DNA of 64,000 bases. It comes from Galerina marginata. Lineage: Eukaryota; Basidiomycota; Agaricomycetes; Agaricales; Galerinaceae. Each line of letters opens with the position of its first letter. Within the stretch, counting starts at the first letter, position 1. Shown one piece after another: positions 48,559 to 64,000 of this stretch. The notes under the pieces are model-generated. The model saw only the letters and a program-made list of their open reading frames with translations, was not told the origin of the DNA and ran no database searches. Location: the NCBI GenBank assembly GCA_023014335.1, contig JAECYW010000014.1, forward strand, positions 434,001 through 498,000, in the 5' to 3' direction. The position numbers and the translations under genes are program-made.

Positions 48559-49918
48559 TAACTCGACGGTTCAAGCTCCGTTTAGCAACAGCGAGAGAGA
48601 CGACGACGGGGAGACATCACCGATGTTGCATGCGGCCAATAGATATGGCGCAACGGGGACTTCTTGCCAGTTTGGTTTCAAAAAGCAAGAGACGGCGAGT
48701 TCTTTGGTATAACACGTGCAACTACAGGCAGCGTCGGCGTTGAAACTAGATCCAAGCCGGCGGATCTGCTGCAAATCAGGCCGTTGATCACCCCGTTGTA
48801 GCCCGTTGTGGGAATTTCACAATTCCTCGCAACGATGTAGACTCATGCAGAGTCAAAGAGACGCGCGGCAGAGTGAGGCGGTGGACAGAGAGAAGGATAC
48901 TCAATGATTCCTTCAATTCATACGTTCTACGTCATCACCGGGTTAATATCTACCTTCCATTCTCCAACACAGTTGCCCTGGAAATCCACGAACATAGGGC
49001 CGAGAATTTTGTCTTTGCACCCGTTTGTCTCTTTTTGTCGAATCGTCTCATAAATAGTCTTCTGGCCCATAGTTCAGCGTCGTCTTTCCAGCCCAGAAGT
49101 TTGTGAGCAGTCGACCATTTCTAATAGGCGCCAGTGCATCACTGGGACAATAAACTCAAATAGTTTTGGAGTCTCTTGTCGTTTTATCTGTTCAGAAAAC
49201 AACCGAGAAGCATAAATGTGCTATTCGAAACGGAAATCGACACAAGCTCACCAGCTATCAGATCCAGGTTCCCAGCAGAATCCAGTCAAAAAGCAGACGG
49301 TTCAAATAAAATTTTTTAGCTGAAAGTAGCTGGTTTCGACAAGACCAGATAGTGGAGGCGTTCAATTTCCTGCCAAGCCAAAGGTTGCAAACGCCGTCGG
49401 CAGGTTCTCAGGAATCTGAGAGCTCCTGTATCATATTTCAAGCTCATAAGATAGGCCAGATAAAAGCTGCAGGAAAACAAAGAGATAATCATTCACAGGC
49501 GGGCAAGGAAAAGTTCAGGATGTAACTCGGACTCGGAAGTGCTCAAGAATAGAACGTGACGGAGTGTCACATGTGTCACAGTCAATCGTGACGTTGTGGT
49601 CTCATGAAATCCTCGAAAATGAGAACGGAAAGGACGATGGAAATCGATTCCTTGCTCCGAACTTCCAACATCGAAATGCCCCAGAATCCACTTCCTTTCC
49701 CAATCTGCTCTTTCTGTGCCTGTCAGATGCAGTTTTGGAGATTTTTCTGATCATTTTTTGTCCCAAGAACTACTTTCCGGGCACATTCCACTCGTTTTCC
49801 TGCTTTCTGAGAAATGGGAGGATGATTCGAGGATGGGTGGTTTGAGTTGTGGAACGAGCGGAAGGGGTGTGGTTGAAACTGGCAAACATGGACAAACAAG
49901 CACCGCCACCCTGAAACA
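48559..49918. other. Long intergenic region without a supported gene
   Basis: About 1.4 kb with only short frames. It separates the divergent protease and ATAD2-like genes and should hold both promoters. No repeat or RNA gene was recognised. Confidence 0.4.
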
Positions 49919-50047
49919 ATGGACTTCCGACTCATCAACGAATAATTTCTCGAGAACGGTGGCCACGGCGACGACGACGACACCGACGACGAACTCCAGT
50001 CCAATTTACAGGAAACCGCTCTAGAGGTGGTGGACTACCACCTTTTC

Positions 50048-55137
<5,090 letters not shown>

Positions 55138-55423
55138 TGCTTTAGTTATTCTACTTTAATTAATCGCTTTTGTATTTCGTTCGCTGGTGCTTTCATTCCT
55201 CTCAATCCACCATGTACAACAATGTGATACTTATTACCTGTAGTTCATTTACTTGTCTTGTTCAAAGTTGCGCAATGGGAAAGTTTCATACTCAAGCTAG
55301 AATTGAACCTATTACGCATTTGGTCAACATTTGGTCCTGCTTTTTAAATCTCGCTCCCCTCATGACTTCATGACTACAACTAACTATGACACAATCTTCC
55401 ATGCAGGTAACAGGAAACTCTTG
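55138..55423. other. Convergent intergenic region
   Basis: No gene was seen. It holds the 3-prime UTRs of the ATAD2-like gene and the unknown gene at 55424. Confidence 0.4.
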
Positions 55424-56086
55424 TTAAATAGAGCCCGAGCTGTCGAGAGCGCCTTCAGTTTCGTTCTGGAAGGAATTAAAAACTTCTTCTTCCAACTGTT
55501 CACGGTCAAGTCGGGAGGTCTTTTTTCCCTCGAGATATCCTGCTGGGTACTTAACGTGCCAAGGTCCATCGAAGGGGTACTTGTCTTCGGCGTAATCGTT
55601 ACCAACACCTTCATGATCCCACATTGCAATCAAATTGAGCTCTTTATCCTCAACTTTTCCTTCACTGATCAACCATGACTGCACCGCAATATCGATAGGC
55701 CCAGGATTATTTTCGACCAATTTAAGGTTCCACCACATTGGATCAGTTTCTCTGTTAGTCGATACTCGAGTGGTGACAAGCATGATGCGGTCTCGGAGTA
55801 GTGATGTACTTCCTGGAGCCCAAGTCGAAACTGCCAGGATATGGGGCTCATGATCAGGCTTCAAGCCGTAGAGTGACTTTTGTTCTAATGACCAAGGATG
55901 AGCAGCAAGCCAGAAGTTTATGGCAAGTTCCAAATGCCCTTCAGTGAAGCCTCGTTTAGGAATGGGGACGTTGGTCATGATTTTTTCTGCTGTTTCAAAT
56001 GTCATCAAGTACCCCCGGAGCTTTGGCAGTCGGTATGCCTTTGATTCCGAGTCGAGCAATTCAAGTTTGAGTAACTTGGATTCCAT
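55424..56086 (-). CDS. Hypothetical protein, 220 residues
   Basis: A single-exon frame from ATG at complement 56086 (MESKLLKLELLDSESKAYRL) to the stop at 55424. It contains LELAINFWLAAHPWSLEQKS, HILAVSTWAPGSTSLLRDRI and MWDHEGVGNDYAEDKYPFDG. The composition is protein-like, with many Trp. There is no signal peptide, membrane segment or motif I recognise. Confidence 0.6.
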   Translation of the reverse strand: MESKLLKLELLDSESKAYRLPKLRGYLMTFETAEKIMTNVPIPKRGFTEGHLELAINFWLAAHPWSLEQKSLYGLKPDHEPHILAVSTWAPGSTSLLRDRIMLVTTRVSTNRETDPMWWNLKLVENNPGPIDIAVQSWLISEGKVEDKELNLIAMWDHEGVGNDYAEDKYPFDGPWHVKYPAGYLEGKKTSRLDREQLEEEVFNSFQNETEGALDSSGSI

Positions 56087-56552
56087 TCTCTGTCTCGAGT
56101 CATTTTTAGTGGCGTAGTGTCGCTAAAAAGTACAGACGTACGGTGGAGTCAGCAGTATTCACTAATTTTCGTTTTGTTGGTTGAAGGATGAGAAAGGACT
56201 TTTCTGTCACTTTCTAAAACCGGACTCGTGAACCTGAGATGAAAAAAAAAATCTGGTACGTTCAGTATCTGCAACGTTCGGGACCATATCGCAGGCACTC
56301 TGCGTACCGAAATAAAATATACATGGAGGAAATCTGGAAATGTGGTGCGTGCAGGCGATGGTAGAACTTATCGCATGCCAATGGAATTCTTTGTAGACAC
56401 ATAGAAATAACAAGCTTCTCGAATATCACACTGAAGGGAAAACAATTGAAAATATTAACCTTTGTACAAAAGGTCGCGACCACCAGTACTATTAGCGGTT
56501 GGAATTTTGGAGATTTTAGCAATTGAGAAAATAAGCAAGGCAGCTAGAAAAT
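56087..56552. other. Intergenic region
   Basis: No gene was seen; AT-rich with short frames only. Confidence 0.4.
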
Positions 56553-57425
56553 CTACCAATCCTCTTCCTCTTCAAACTCGTAACCCATCGCCTTGTATCT
56601 TTCCACCAAAGCGTCCAAATCTTCTGGAAACAAGCCACCATGCGAAACGATCAGGGAGAGGCTGCGCTTGTTACTGTCCATACCGTCCAGCATCTTCATC
56701 GTCACCTGCAGCTCCCAGAGAAAATCCGTGTAGGCTACTTGCGACGCTGTGTTCATTTCTCCCCAAGTCATTGCGCGTCCAAATGCCAATTTCTCCAAGT
56801 ACCGCCCGCGAATAATACTATGCAGGCCTTGCAATAGTCTTTCCATAGTGTATCCGCCGAAGAATGAGCAGACATTGCCAAAACCAAAACCACCGCCGAA
56901 TAGCATGGCTTCCTTCTCGAGGACTGCTTCCCGCGAGAATGGATCGGAAGTCCAACAGGCAAGGACATCAGGAAGATCACTTCGGGGCCGACGTTTTCCT
57001 GGACCAGTGTACGCCATTGAGAACCACGCGATGATGTAATAAAAAGACTCCAAGTCGTCGAGATAGTCGAGAGGATATGTCTTGCGTCCGAGAATTGAGT
57101 TCGAAAGTGCCATGACAGACTGGAACATCGGGTTCTTAAAAGTCTGATTTTTCGTTGCCTTCAGGAAGCCGCGCTCTCTTGACGTTGGCGACGAACAGCC
57201 GAGGTAAAGAATGTCGGGATTAACATTGCTGTGGATTGTGCCACTGGTCTCCCACACTTTTTGGTGATCTGAACGAAAGGTGAATGAGATAAGAACCGTA
57301 AACATAGATAGAGATATGACAGTACCCAAAATGGCATCGTACACAGCTCCGAGAATTTCTTGGGGAGTTTCGAAGTACTCGACTTTACGCGGGGGTCGAT
57401 ATTCATTGGAACGAGAGGACGACAT
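56553..57425 (-). pseudogene. Truncated FunK1-type fungal kinase (C-terminal part)
   Basis: The frame starts at ATG complement 57425 (MSSSRSNEYRPPRKVEYFET). An intron of about 58 bp near 57270-57328 joins YDAILG to HQKVWETSGT. It then shows YLDDLESFYYIIAWFSMAYT and a downstream helical tail (LPDVLACWTSDPFSREAVLE; ending YKAMGYEFEEEEDW). The DDLESFYY block is characteristic of the C-lobe of FunK1 kinases, which are expanded in mushrooms. No glycine-rich loop, catalytic HxD or DFG-type motif is visible, so the N-lobe and catalytic centre are gone. The first ~30 codons may come from the usual upstream helix (ETPQEILGAVYDAILG). It could be an expressed pseudokinase fragment or a pseudogene. Confidence 0.7.
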
Positions 57426-58268
57426 GAGTGATGATCCTGGTCTTTAAAGGAGGAGTTTTCTGTCAGCACAAGTGACCTCCATGTTCTCCATTTTAATAGG
57501 ATTTCACTCCTTAGAGATGGGCCATTGAATGTGCCACCGGCCAAATGGCAGAGAGGGTAAGTTTCCTAGTTAGGTATGAGTTGGTCAACATCCATTGTCT
57601 GCGCCGGTGCGTTACTGGGCCGTGTATTTTTGCCCCGTGAGGTCCTGCATACTTCTTCTGCCGACGACAATGGGGTCAGCGCTCAGCCTTGTAGAATGAT
57701 TCATGAAACCAACACGAGGTTGGGTCCCGATGCCGGATCAGCCTCCTCCACTTCAGACCAGCACCGGTCATGTTGATTACATCGACCGGATAGTACCAGA
57801 AAAATCAGGCAAAAAAAATATCGACCTGCGCCAGTACTCAGCGGATCAACGTGAAATCGTGGGTCAAGCTATCTGCCAACGATTCCCTACGATTCCACCA
57901 ATTGCCTATACATACCAATAGTTAGTAGCCTCGTTTTTCAGTCACGTCCCAGTAGCTTTGCTAATATTGCATTGCAATAACACAAGGTCGTTTCTAGGTT
58001 CTCCAGAGGTATTCGAAATACAAGAGGACTTATGACGAAAAGCGTGAATGTTTGAAAGACGGGTGTTGGACGGGTGGGCTCGCCGCCCGACCCTGGCGCG
58101 AGAAATCTTATCAACGCGCCAGCATCACGTTACTTCCGTGTTTGACTTCAACCATGGTCTGAGACTCGCCGTTGAGCTTGTTCTTGGACTGCACCCCTAG
58201 TACCTACACCATCTCGGAAAGGACTTCACGTCAATGAACGACAAGGATCAACTGCTTCTGCCACGTCG
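57426..58268. other. Intergenic region with one doubtful frame
   Basis: A frame at 57703-57921 ends with YIDRIVPEKSGKKNIDLRQY and a short tail. It could be an exon but has no recognised family or splice partners. Otherwise nothing was seen. Confidence 0.3.
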
Positions 58269-59319
58269 ATGAAGATGGAAAAAAGAAGAATTTCAGCCAC
58301 ACGGTGCAACACTTGTTATAGACGTCCAGAAGAGAAGCCGTTCCCCAATTGTGCTCGAGTGAGTGGGCGCTTTTGCTGTGAAAGGGGCCCCGAAGTGGAT
58401 GGCACTGATTTATATTTTCTACTATGAATAGTGCAAATTGGTGGTGTACTGTTCCAGAGAGGTACCATCCTTGAATGCGATATGCGATACCTCAGTAACT
58501 GGTTAACTTTCAGTGCCAGAAGCAGGATTGGTGTGTTATCTCAAATTATTTATCGCTACCTATCTCAGTGTTCATTTGGTACAGGACAGAGCACAAAAAG
58601 GCTTGCACCGACACCCACACGGATACACAGTTTGCCGCGAAGTGCCTTCATCGGCTACCGGAAGACCGAGGCATGACGCTGTCCCTCGAGGTAGCTTTGG
58701 CTGAAGACTACTTTGCCGCGTTCCTTGCAGCACCAGATTGCCGCCAGATGTGGTTTGTCGATGCGAAGCTCTGCATCACACCATGCAAAGAGGAAGACTG
58801 GAACGCGCTTACATCGCCTGACGTGCAACTCACCCCGCTCCTCGATAAACCTATGCCTGGCGTGCTGACGCTTCTGCATTTTGTGGTTTGCACGGAGGAG
58901 GACCGCCATTGGGAGCAAGACAAGCGCGCGAAGTGGAGACTGCTTCGGGAGGAAGCTGATGAGCATGGATATCAGGACTGCCATGCCGTCTTCATGACGT
59001 TTTTCTTTAGAGACATCCCGATATTTTCAAAGCCTCTCACCGTGCCTCCAGGACAAGTTGACCTGGCTTTCCGGAAGCATTCACCTGCGGTTAGTGCACA
59101 ATACGACGGACGCATGCTGAAATCCATCCAGCGGTGCGTTGAGTTTTTGTTTCAAAACCTGCATCTGAGAAAGCTGACTCGTTCGATCTTAGGCGTATTG
59201 ATTTCGAAAAGGGATCTGGGGATAAAGCGGGCGCAAAAAGGTTGAGACATCATCTGGAAAACAACGATAAAAGAGAGTTGAGAAAACTGGCGATAGAATA
59301 TTCCAACTTGAAAGCCTAG
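58269..59319 (+). CDS. MYND-type zinc finger protein
   Basis: ATG 58269 (MKMEKRRISATR) leads straight into a MYND finger assembled from three small exons: CNTCYRRPEEKPFPNCAR, then CKLVVYCSRE, then CQKQDW, then TEHKKAC. All eight zinc ligands (seven Cys, one His) are present in canonical spacing, which strongly supports the introns ending at about 58430, 58511 and 58585. The remaining ~200 residues are helical and charged (SLEVALAEDYFAAFLAAPDC; VLTLLHFVVCTEEDRHWEQD; FRDIPIFSKPLTVPPGQVDL). A last intron near 59135-59193 gives the end RHHLENNDKRELRKLAIEYS...LKA. MYND fingers bind proline-rich peptides in regulatory complexes. There is no SET domain, so it is not an SMYD methyltransferase; mushroom genomes hold many such stand-alone MYND genes. 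Confidence 0.85.
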
Positions 59320-59889
59320 GCTAAGCCCTATTCGTGTCCGCATACTATGGCTTTGTGGCTTAAATTTTGCAAGGTCTCGTAAACTGTCTGTGTTGAGACG
59401 AGCTATTGACAAACGAGTTCACTTGCCGCGAGAGGCAGGTTGACAGATGGTCAACTCAGTGACCTTTCTTTCTTCTCGGCGCTGGAGCCGCCACAAGGAA
59501 CATGTACTGTATGTCGTTCTAAATATTATCACTCTCACTGTTTTTTTTGAGAATACTCTATAGTGCCTTCAATACCATTGGAAACGGAACTATGGGTGGG
59601 AGTTGAATGTTGAATGTTGAACAAACGTCATGGACCCCTTGATCCTGTATCCATCACTCTGAAATAGTCAACTGCCAGCAACGTTTTCTCCTTGTCCTCT
59701 GCCTAAAACGCGAGTCAACTTTTATCCTAACCCTTACACGGTCAATCGATAATTATAGCGTACTTGACACGCTGTCCTTCTTGACATGGGGCTGTACAGA
59801 TATGAGAAAGTGCATGGCACTGCATGCCGGATCCGAGTTCACCCCTCCCATCACCCTCCCTTACGGTCATAGTCCTCTTGTCTCTCAAT
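59320..59889. promoter_or_regulatory. Intergenic region upstream of the NLR gene
   Basis: About 570 bp without a supported gene; it should contain the NLR promoter. No clear TATA box was seen. Confidence 0.4.
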
Positions 59890-62800
59890 ATGGCGACCGA
59901 TAAAGCATTGCTACTTAGCGCGATCCTAGGAGGTAAGAACAGCGATACCGACGGTGTTTTCTACTGATCGTTATCTAGGTATCGAGGTTGAATGCGACGT
60001 TGAAAACGGAAAATGGAAAGCACAATCACAGTACTTTATACGGATTTCTGTGGCCGACAAGGAGGTTGCGAAATCTACAAACTCCAAACCTCGCTCGTCA
60101 GTGCTCAAATGGGAATGGAATGCAAACAATCAAATGTAGGTCTTGGTCTTATGATTGACCTCTCGGCCAATAATTTTGTTCACCTCTCGAAATCAGCTGG
60201 TTCGAGCCGTCGTCAATACTGAAGATGGAGCTCTACCGTGTTTCTCGCACCCGAATAGATCGGTTGAATGATCTTGTGGGACAACACGAGGGGAAGGTCG
60301 TAGAAATGCTCGACCGTAGTGAGTACAATGTCCACTATATGCATGCATTCAAATTGAAGACACTTTAATTAGACGCCGGTTTTGATCTGCTGGATAAGAA
60401 AGGCGACCCCGTTCGTGCTAAGATCAAGATAGCTCTGTCACCCACTTCCGAATCTGACGACAATATCAAAATATTCATGGAAAAAGTCGATGCTGATGTT
60501 TCTCGCCTTCCAAGCAATGATACTGTATGGAGCACCGTTTTGACAGTCGGGAAAACGTTGCAGTTGACCAAGAATATTATGGATAATCTCTCCAAGGTGC
60601 GCCATTATTGTCTCCGTCTGATTCGCCCACATGCAAATTGGTGATCATGACCAGGTACACCCGATACTCAACGCATCGTGGACTATTGTGTCCAGTCTTT
60701 ACCAGGTGATTTGTCCTACGAGTTTTCAAACAAACTGATATGAATACTATATTTCTCGGGAAGGCTGTACAAGAGACGGATCTCCAGGATGCATCCATAC
60801 GAGAACTAGCTAGTGCCTTGCGCGAAATGCTGGCCACTGCGAATAAGTTTCGTAATCTGGAAGAGATCCCGGACATGCCCAACGTCATTGAAGAGATTGG
60901 CCATCAATCAATACAGGTTGCGTTGCTCATTCACGAATATGCGGAATTGTCTTTCGCAAGTGATTAAATTGTCCTCTGTCTTAGTCATGTCAAAATTATT
61001 GACCATTTGCTTGTAGGGCGCACTGGAGAGCTTCAAATATTGAGTCTAAAATCACGTATTGAGAACTGCCAAAAGAGCTGCGCTGCTCTGAAGGTCAAGC
61101 TTTCTGATAGAATCAATGTTGACACGAACACTCGAGTAAAGAAGATCGAGGATCACCAGCTAGGTACATGCGACTTCCTATTCCCTTTGATAATTGATAA
61201 TAATTTGTTCAATTCACCTAGCGGACAAGATTGACAAGTGGTTGTCTGCACCCGACAGCTCCAAGTTTCGCAATGAAGCGCATGAAAAACGTGAAGTCAA
61301 CACCTGCTCCTGGTTTCTCAACGGCGAGCGATTCATTAGGTGGCAGAAAAAGCCTGGGTTTCTTTGGGTTAAGGGAAAGCGTAAGTTTCTCAGTTCATCC
61401 ATTTAAATCTGCATGTTCAATGATTCTATAGTGGGATGTGGTAAAAGTGTCCTGTGGTGAGTCCTCTCTCTTCATGAATGGGGCAATAGTACAAATGAAA
61501 TCCCGCCTTCTCAGTGCTTCAATTATTGAAAAACTGCCCAAGCCAGATTCCGAGCTTGGAATCGCGTACTTCTTCTTTGATGGAAGGGATGGCCAGACAG
61601 ACCAACAGCGGCACAACAAGCTCATCCGATCCCTGATATCACAATTCTCTGACCTGCGCCATGGCGGTATGCCTGTGGAGTTAGTGGAACTATACAGAAA
61701 CTGTGGAACTCAGCAGCCATTGGACTACCAGCTTCAGGACACTCTGCAAAATATTCTGAATGGGTTCTCAAATGCATACATTGTCATTGATGCCCTCGAC
61801 GAGTGTACTGATTGCGAGAAGACATTGAATTGGGTCAATAAACTTGTCGCGGATACAGATTGGAAAGTGAAAAACCTTCACATCTTGGTCACCAGTCGTC
61901 CCTTACGAGACATTGAGGAGGTTTTCAAGGGGCTTGACCCACATCCGATTGATGTTGGTGAGGCGACTGAAAACCAGGATATTATGGAGTATCTGAGGCT
62001 TCAAATGAATTCAAAATCTACCTTCAAAAAGTATGATGAAGATACTCAAAAAAAAATAGAATCAGAATTGGCTGAGCACGCAGAGGGATCGTATGTTCAC
62101 TACTACCATTGCCAGTGATTCAAGTGGCTAATACTATTCCAAGGTTTCGCTGGGTTGCATTGCAGCTTGCTGAGTTGGGGAAGTGTGCAAGCATAACTGA
62201 AATAACCACTCAACTCACAGAGCTGCCAAAGGGTCTGGATGAAAGCTATAACCGAATCTTGAGGACAATTGACGAGAAACACCATGCCCACACCAGGACA
62301 TTCCTGCAGTGGTTGGCATTTTCCAAGCGTCCGATGAAAATTTCTGAAATTGCTGAGACAATCACAGTGGACTTCACCTCAGATGGTCCAGTTTTTATTT
62401 CTGGAAATAGGTATCCTGATCCAAGGGATGTCCTTACACGGTGTTCGAGTCTTGTGAGTGAATCAGGAGGTAAGCACTGTCAGCATAATCCTGCTTTTCA
62501 GCCTTTTCTGACACTGAAGGCAGGTACTGTCAGGCTCTCTCACTTCTCTGTCAAGGAGTATCTCCTTTCTACACGTGTTGAAGAAATTTTCAGACTCAGC
62601 AAGAAACCTGCTCATTCAAGGATCTCAGAAATCTCACTTGCCTACCTTCTACAGTTCGACTCATTTGAGCCCTTAACAGAGGCTATGTTTGATGACTCGC
62701 CACTTGCACAGTATGCAGCTGAGCATTGGATCAATCATGCAAAATCAGGGGGGTTGGAGTCTGACCTTGTAAAGTTGATCTTGCAATTTTTCACATCTGA

Positions 62801-64000
62801 GACTGCTCCTCTCACAAATTGGGTCCGGATGTGCAATATTGAAAATGATTGGTGGAGACGTTGTCCAGACCTTTCAATGCTCAGGGACAAAGTTGGTTCT
62901 CCACTTTATTACGCCTCACTAGCTGGAATGCAAGAAGTGTCATATGCCCTACTACAGAGAGGGGAAGCTGCAAATTCAAAGGGAGAAAAATATGGGAATG
63001 CCCTCCAGGCAGCTTCATATGTAGGTAATGAAGGAATTGTGAATCTGCTGCTTGAGAAGGGGGCAAATGTGAACACACAAGGAGGATTGTATGGGAATGC
63101 ACTCCAGGCAGCATCATTTAGAGGTCATGAAGGGATTGTGAATCTGCTGCATGAGAAGGGGGCAAATGTGAATGCACAAGGAGGATTGTATGAGAATGCA
63201 CTCCAGGCAGCATTATATCTAGGATACAAAGGGATTGTGAATCTGCTGCTTGAGAAGGGGGCAAATGTGAATGCACAAGGAGGACATTATGGGAATGTGC
63301 TCCAGGCAGCATCATATGGAGGACACAAAGGGATTGTGAATCTGCTGCTTGAGAAGGGGGCAAATGTGAACGCACAAGGAGGATATTATGGGAATGCCCT
63401 CCAGGCAGCATCATATGGAGGACACAAAGGGATTGTGAATCTGCTGCTTGAGAAGGGGGCAAATGTGAACACACAAGGAGGATATTATGGGAATGCCCTC
63501 CAGGCAGCATCATATGGAGGACACAAAGGGATTGTGAATCTGCTGCTTGAGAAAGGCACAGATGTGAATGCACGAGGAAACTACCATGGGAACGCCCTCC
63601 AGGTAGCGTTGTATAGAGGACATGAAGGGATCGTGAATCTGCTGCTTGAGAAAGGCGCAGATGTGAATGCACAAGGAGGAAACTACTATGGGAACGCCCT
63701 CCAAGCAGCGTCGTATAGAGGACACGAAGGGGTCGTGAATCTGCTGCTTGAGAAAGGCGCAGACGTGAATGCACAAGGAGGAAACTACTATGGGAATGCC
63801 CTCCAGGCAGCATCATATGAAGGACACAAAGGGATCGTGAGTCTGCTGCTTGAGAAAGGCGCAGACGTGAATGCACAAGGAGGAAACCACTATGGGAACG
63901 CCCTCCATGCAGCATCGTATGAAGGACACGAAGGGATCGTGAATCTGCTGCTTGAGAAGGGGGCAAATGTGAATGAATTGGCAATATCAGAGGTGTCAAA
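59890..64000 (+). CDS. NACHT-ankyrin NLR (STAND) protein, 3-prime end beyond window
   Basis: ATG 59890 (MATDKALLLSAILG). The first ~130 residues look like a C2-type beta sandwich (QYFIRISVADKEVAKSTNSK; FEPSSILKMELYRVSRTRID). Next is a helical domain common before NACHT in fungal NLRs (IRELASALREMLATANKF; IENCQKSCAALKVKL). The NACHT domain has VKGKLGCGKSVL (Walker A, split by an intron), YIVIDALDECTD (Walker B) and ILVTSRPL. A winged-helix-like part follows (LQWLAFSKRPMKISEIAETI; RLSHFSVKEYLLSTR). From 62900, one divergent and ten nearly identical ankyrin repeats run almost to the edge (GNALQAASYxGHxGIVNLLL). About ten introns splice without a frame break, so the gene appears intact. Fungal NLRs of this class act in self/non-self recognition and regulated cell death; the ligand is unknown. 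Confidence 0.9.
62994..63970 (+). repeat. Coding tandem array of ~99-102 bp ankyrin units
   Basis: Ten in-register copies start with gggaatgccctccaggcag-like sequence. The early ones are 99 bp apart; later copies gain one codon (GGNYYG) and are 102 bp apart. Differences cluster at a few codons. Confidence 0.9.

Noticed and set aside
62994..63970. CRISPR-like or satellite array
   Set aside because: The regular ~100 bp repeats are in frame, encode ankyrin repeats, and continue the NLR reading frame.

Overview
The window looks like nuclear DNA of a mushroom-forming basidiomycete (Agaricomycetes). Genes are dense, on both strands, and broken by many GT-AG introns of about 45-70 bp. The families present are typical of that group: a TPR-CHAT protein, a NACHT-ankyrin NLR, a truncated FunK1-type kinase, BTB and MYND proteins, a cytosolic GH85 enzyme and a homeodomain factor. 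No prokaryotic operons, rRNA or convincing tRNA genes were seen. Gene models were built by eye from reading frames and splice sites, so small exons and gene ends are approximate.

Layout. 1-1.8 kb holds relics: a piece of an inositol-polyphosphate 5-phosphatase gene and a decayed GCN1 fragment. 1.8-5.7 kb is a TPR-CHAT gene (+). 6.3-10 kb is a WD40 + 5-phosphatase gene (-). 10.3-10.8 kb is a tiny five-exon Costars gene (+) whose start codon is split by an intron. 11-16.6 kb is repeat-rich: a homeodomain gene (-) embedded in short dispersed repeats, an inverted-repeat element, a decayed gene and a palindrome cluster. 16.8-24.7 kb holds two large unrecognised genes, divergently arranged. 25.5-27.8 kb is a secreted carboxylesterase, followed by a decayed Costars exon and a BTB gene.

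30-42 kb is mostly housekeeping and catabolic: an Hrp1-like RNA-binding protein and PdxT (vitamin B6) share a 361 bp divergent promoter region; then come an S10 carboxypeptidase, a GH85 endo-N-acetylglucosaminidase and an LRR protein. 42-48.5 kb has a membrane protein, a secreted Asp/Pro/Ser/Thr-rich repeat protein and a pepsin-like protease. 50-55 kb is an ATAD2/Yta7/Abo1 chromatin AAA+ ATPase. 55-64 kb is accessory: an unknown gene, the kinase remnant, a MYND gene, and an NLR whose ankyrin repeats are nearly identical to each other and which runs to the end of the window.

Functional themes: extracellular breakdown (esterase, S10, A1 protease), glycan recycling (GH85), chromatin and RNA control (ATAD2, homeodomain, Hrp1), and candidate self/non-self defence (TPR-CHAT, NACHT-ANK). 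The most novel material is the unknown divergent pair at 16.8-24.7 kb, the repeat field around the homeodomain gene, and the recently expanded NLR ankyrin array.
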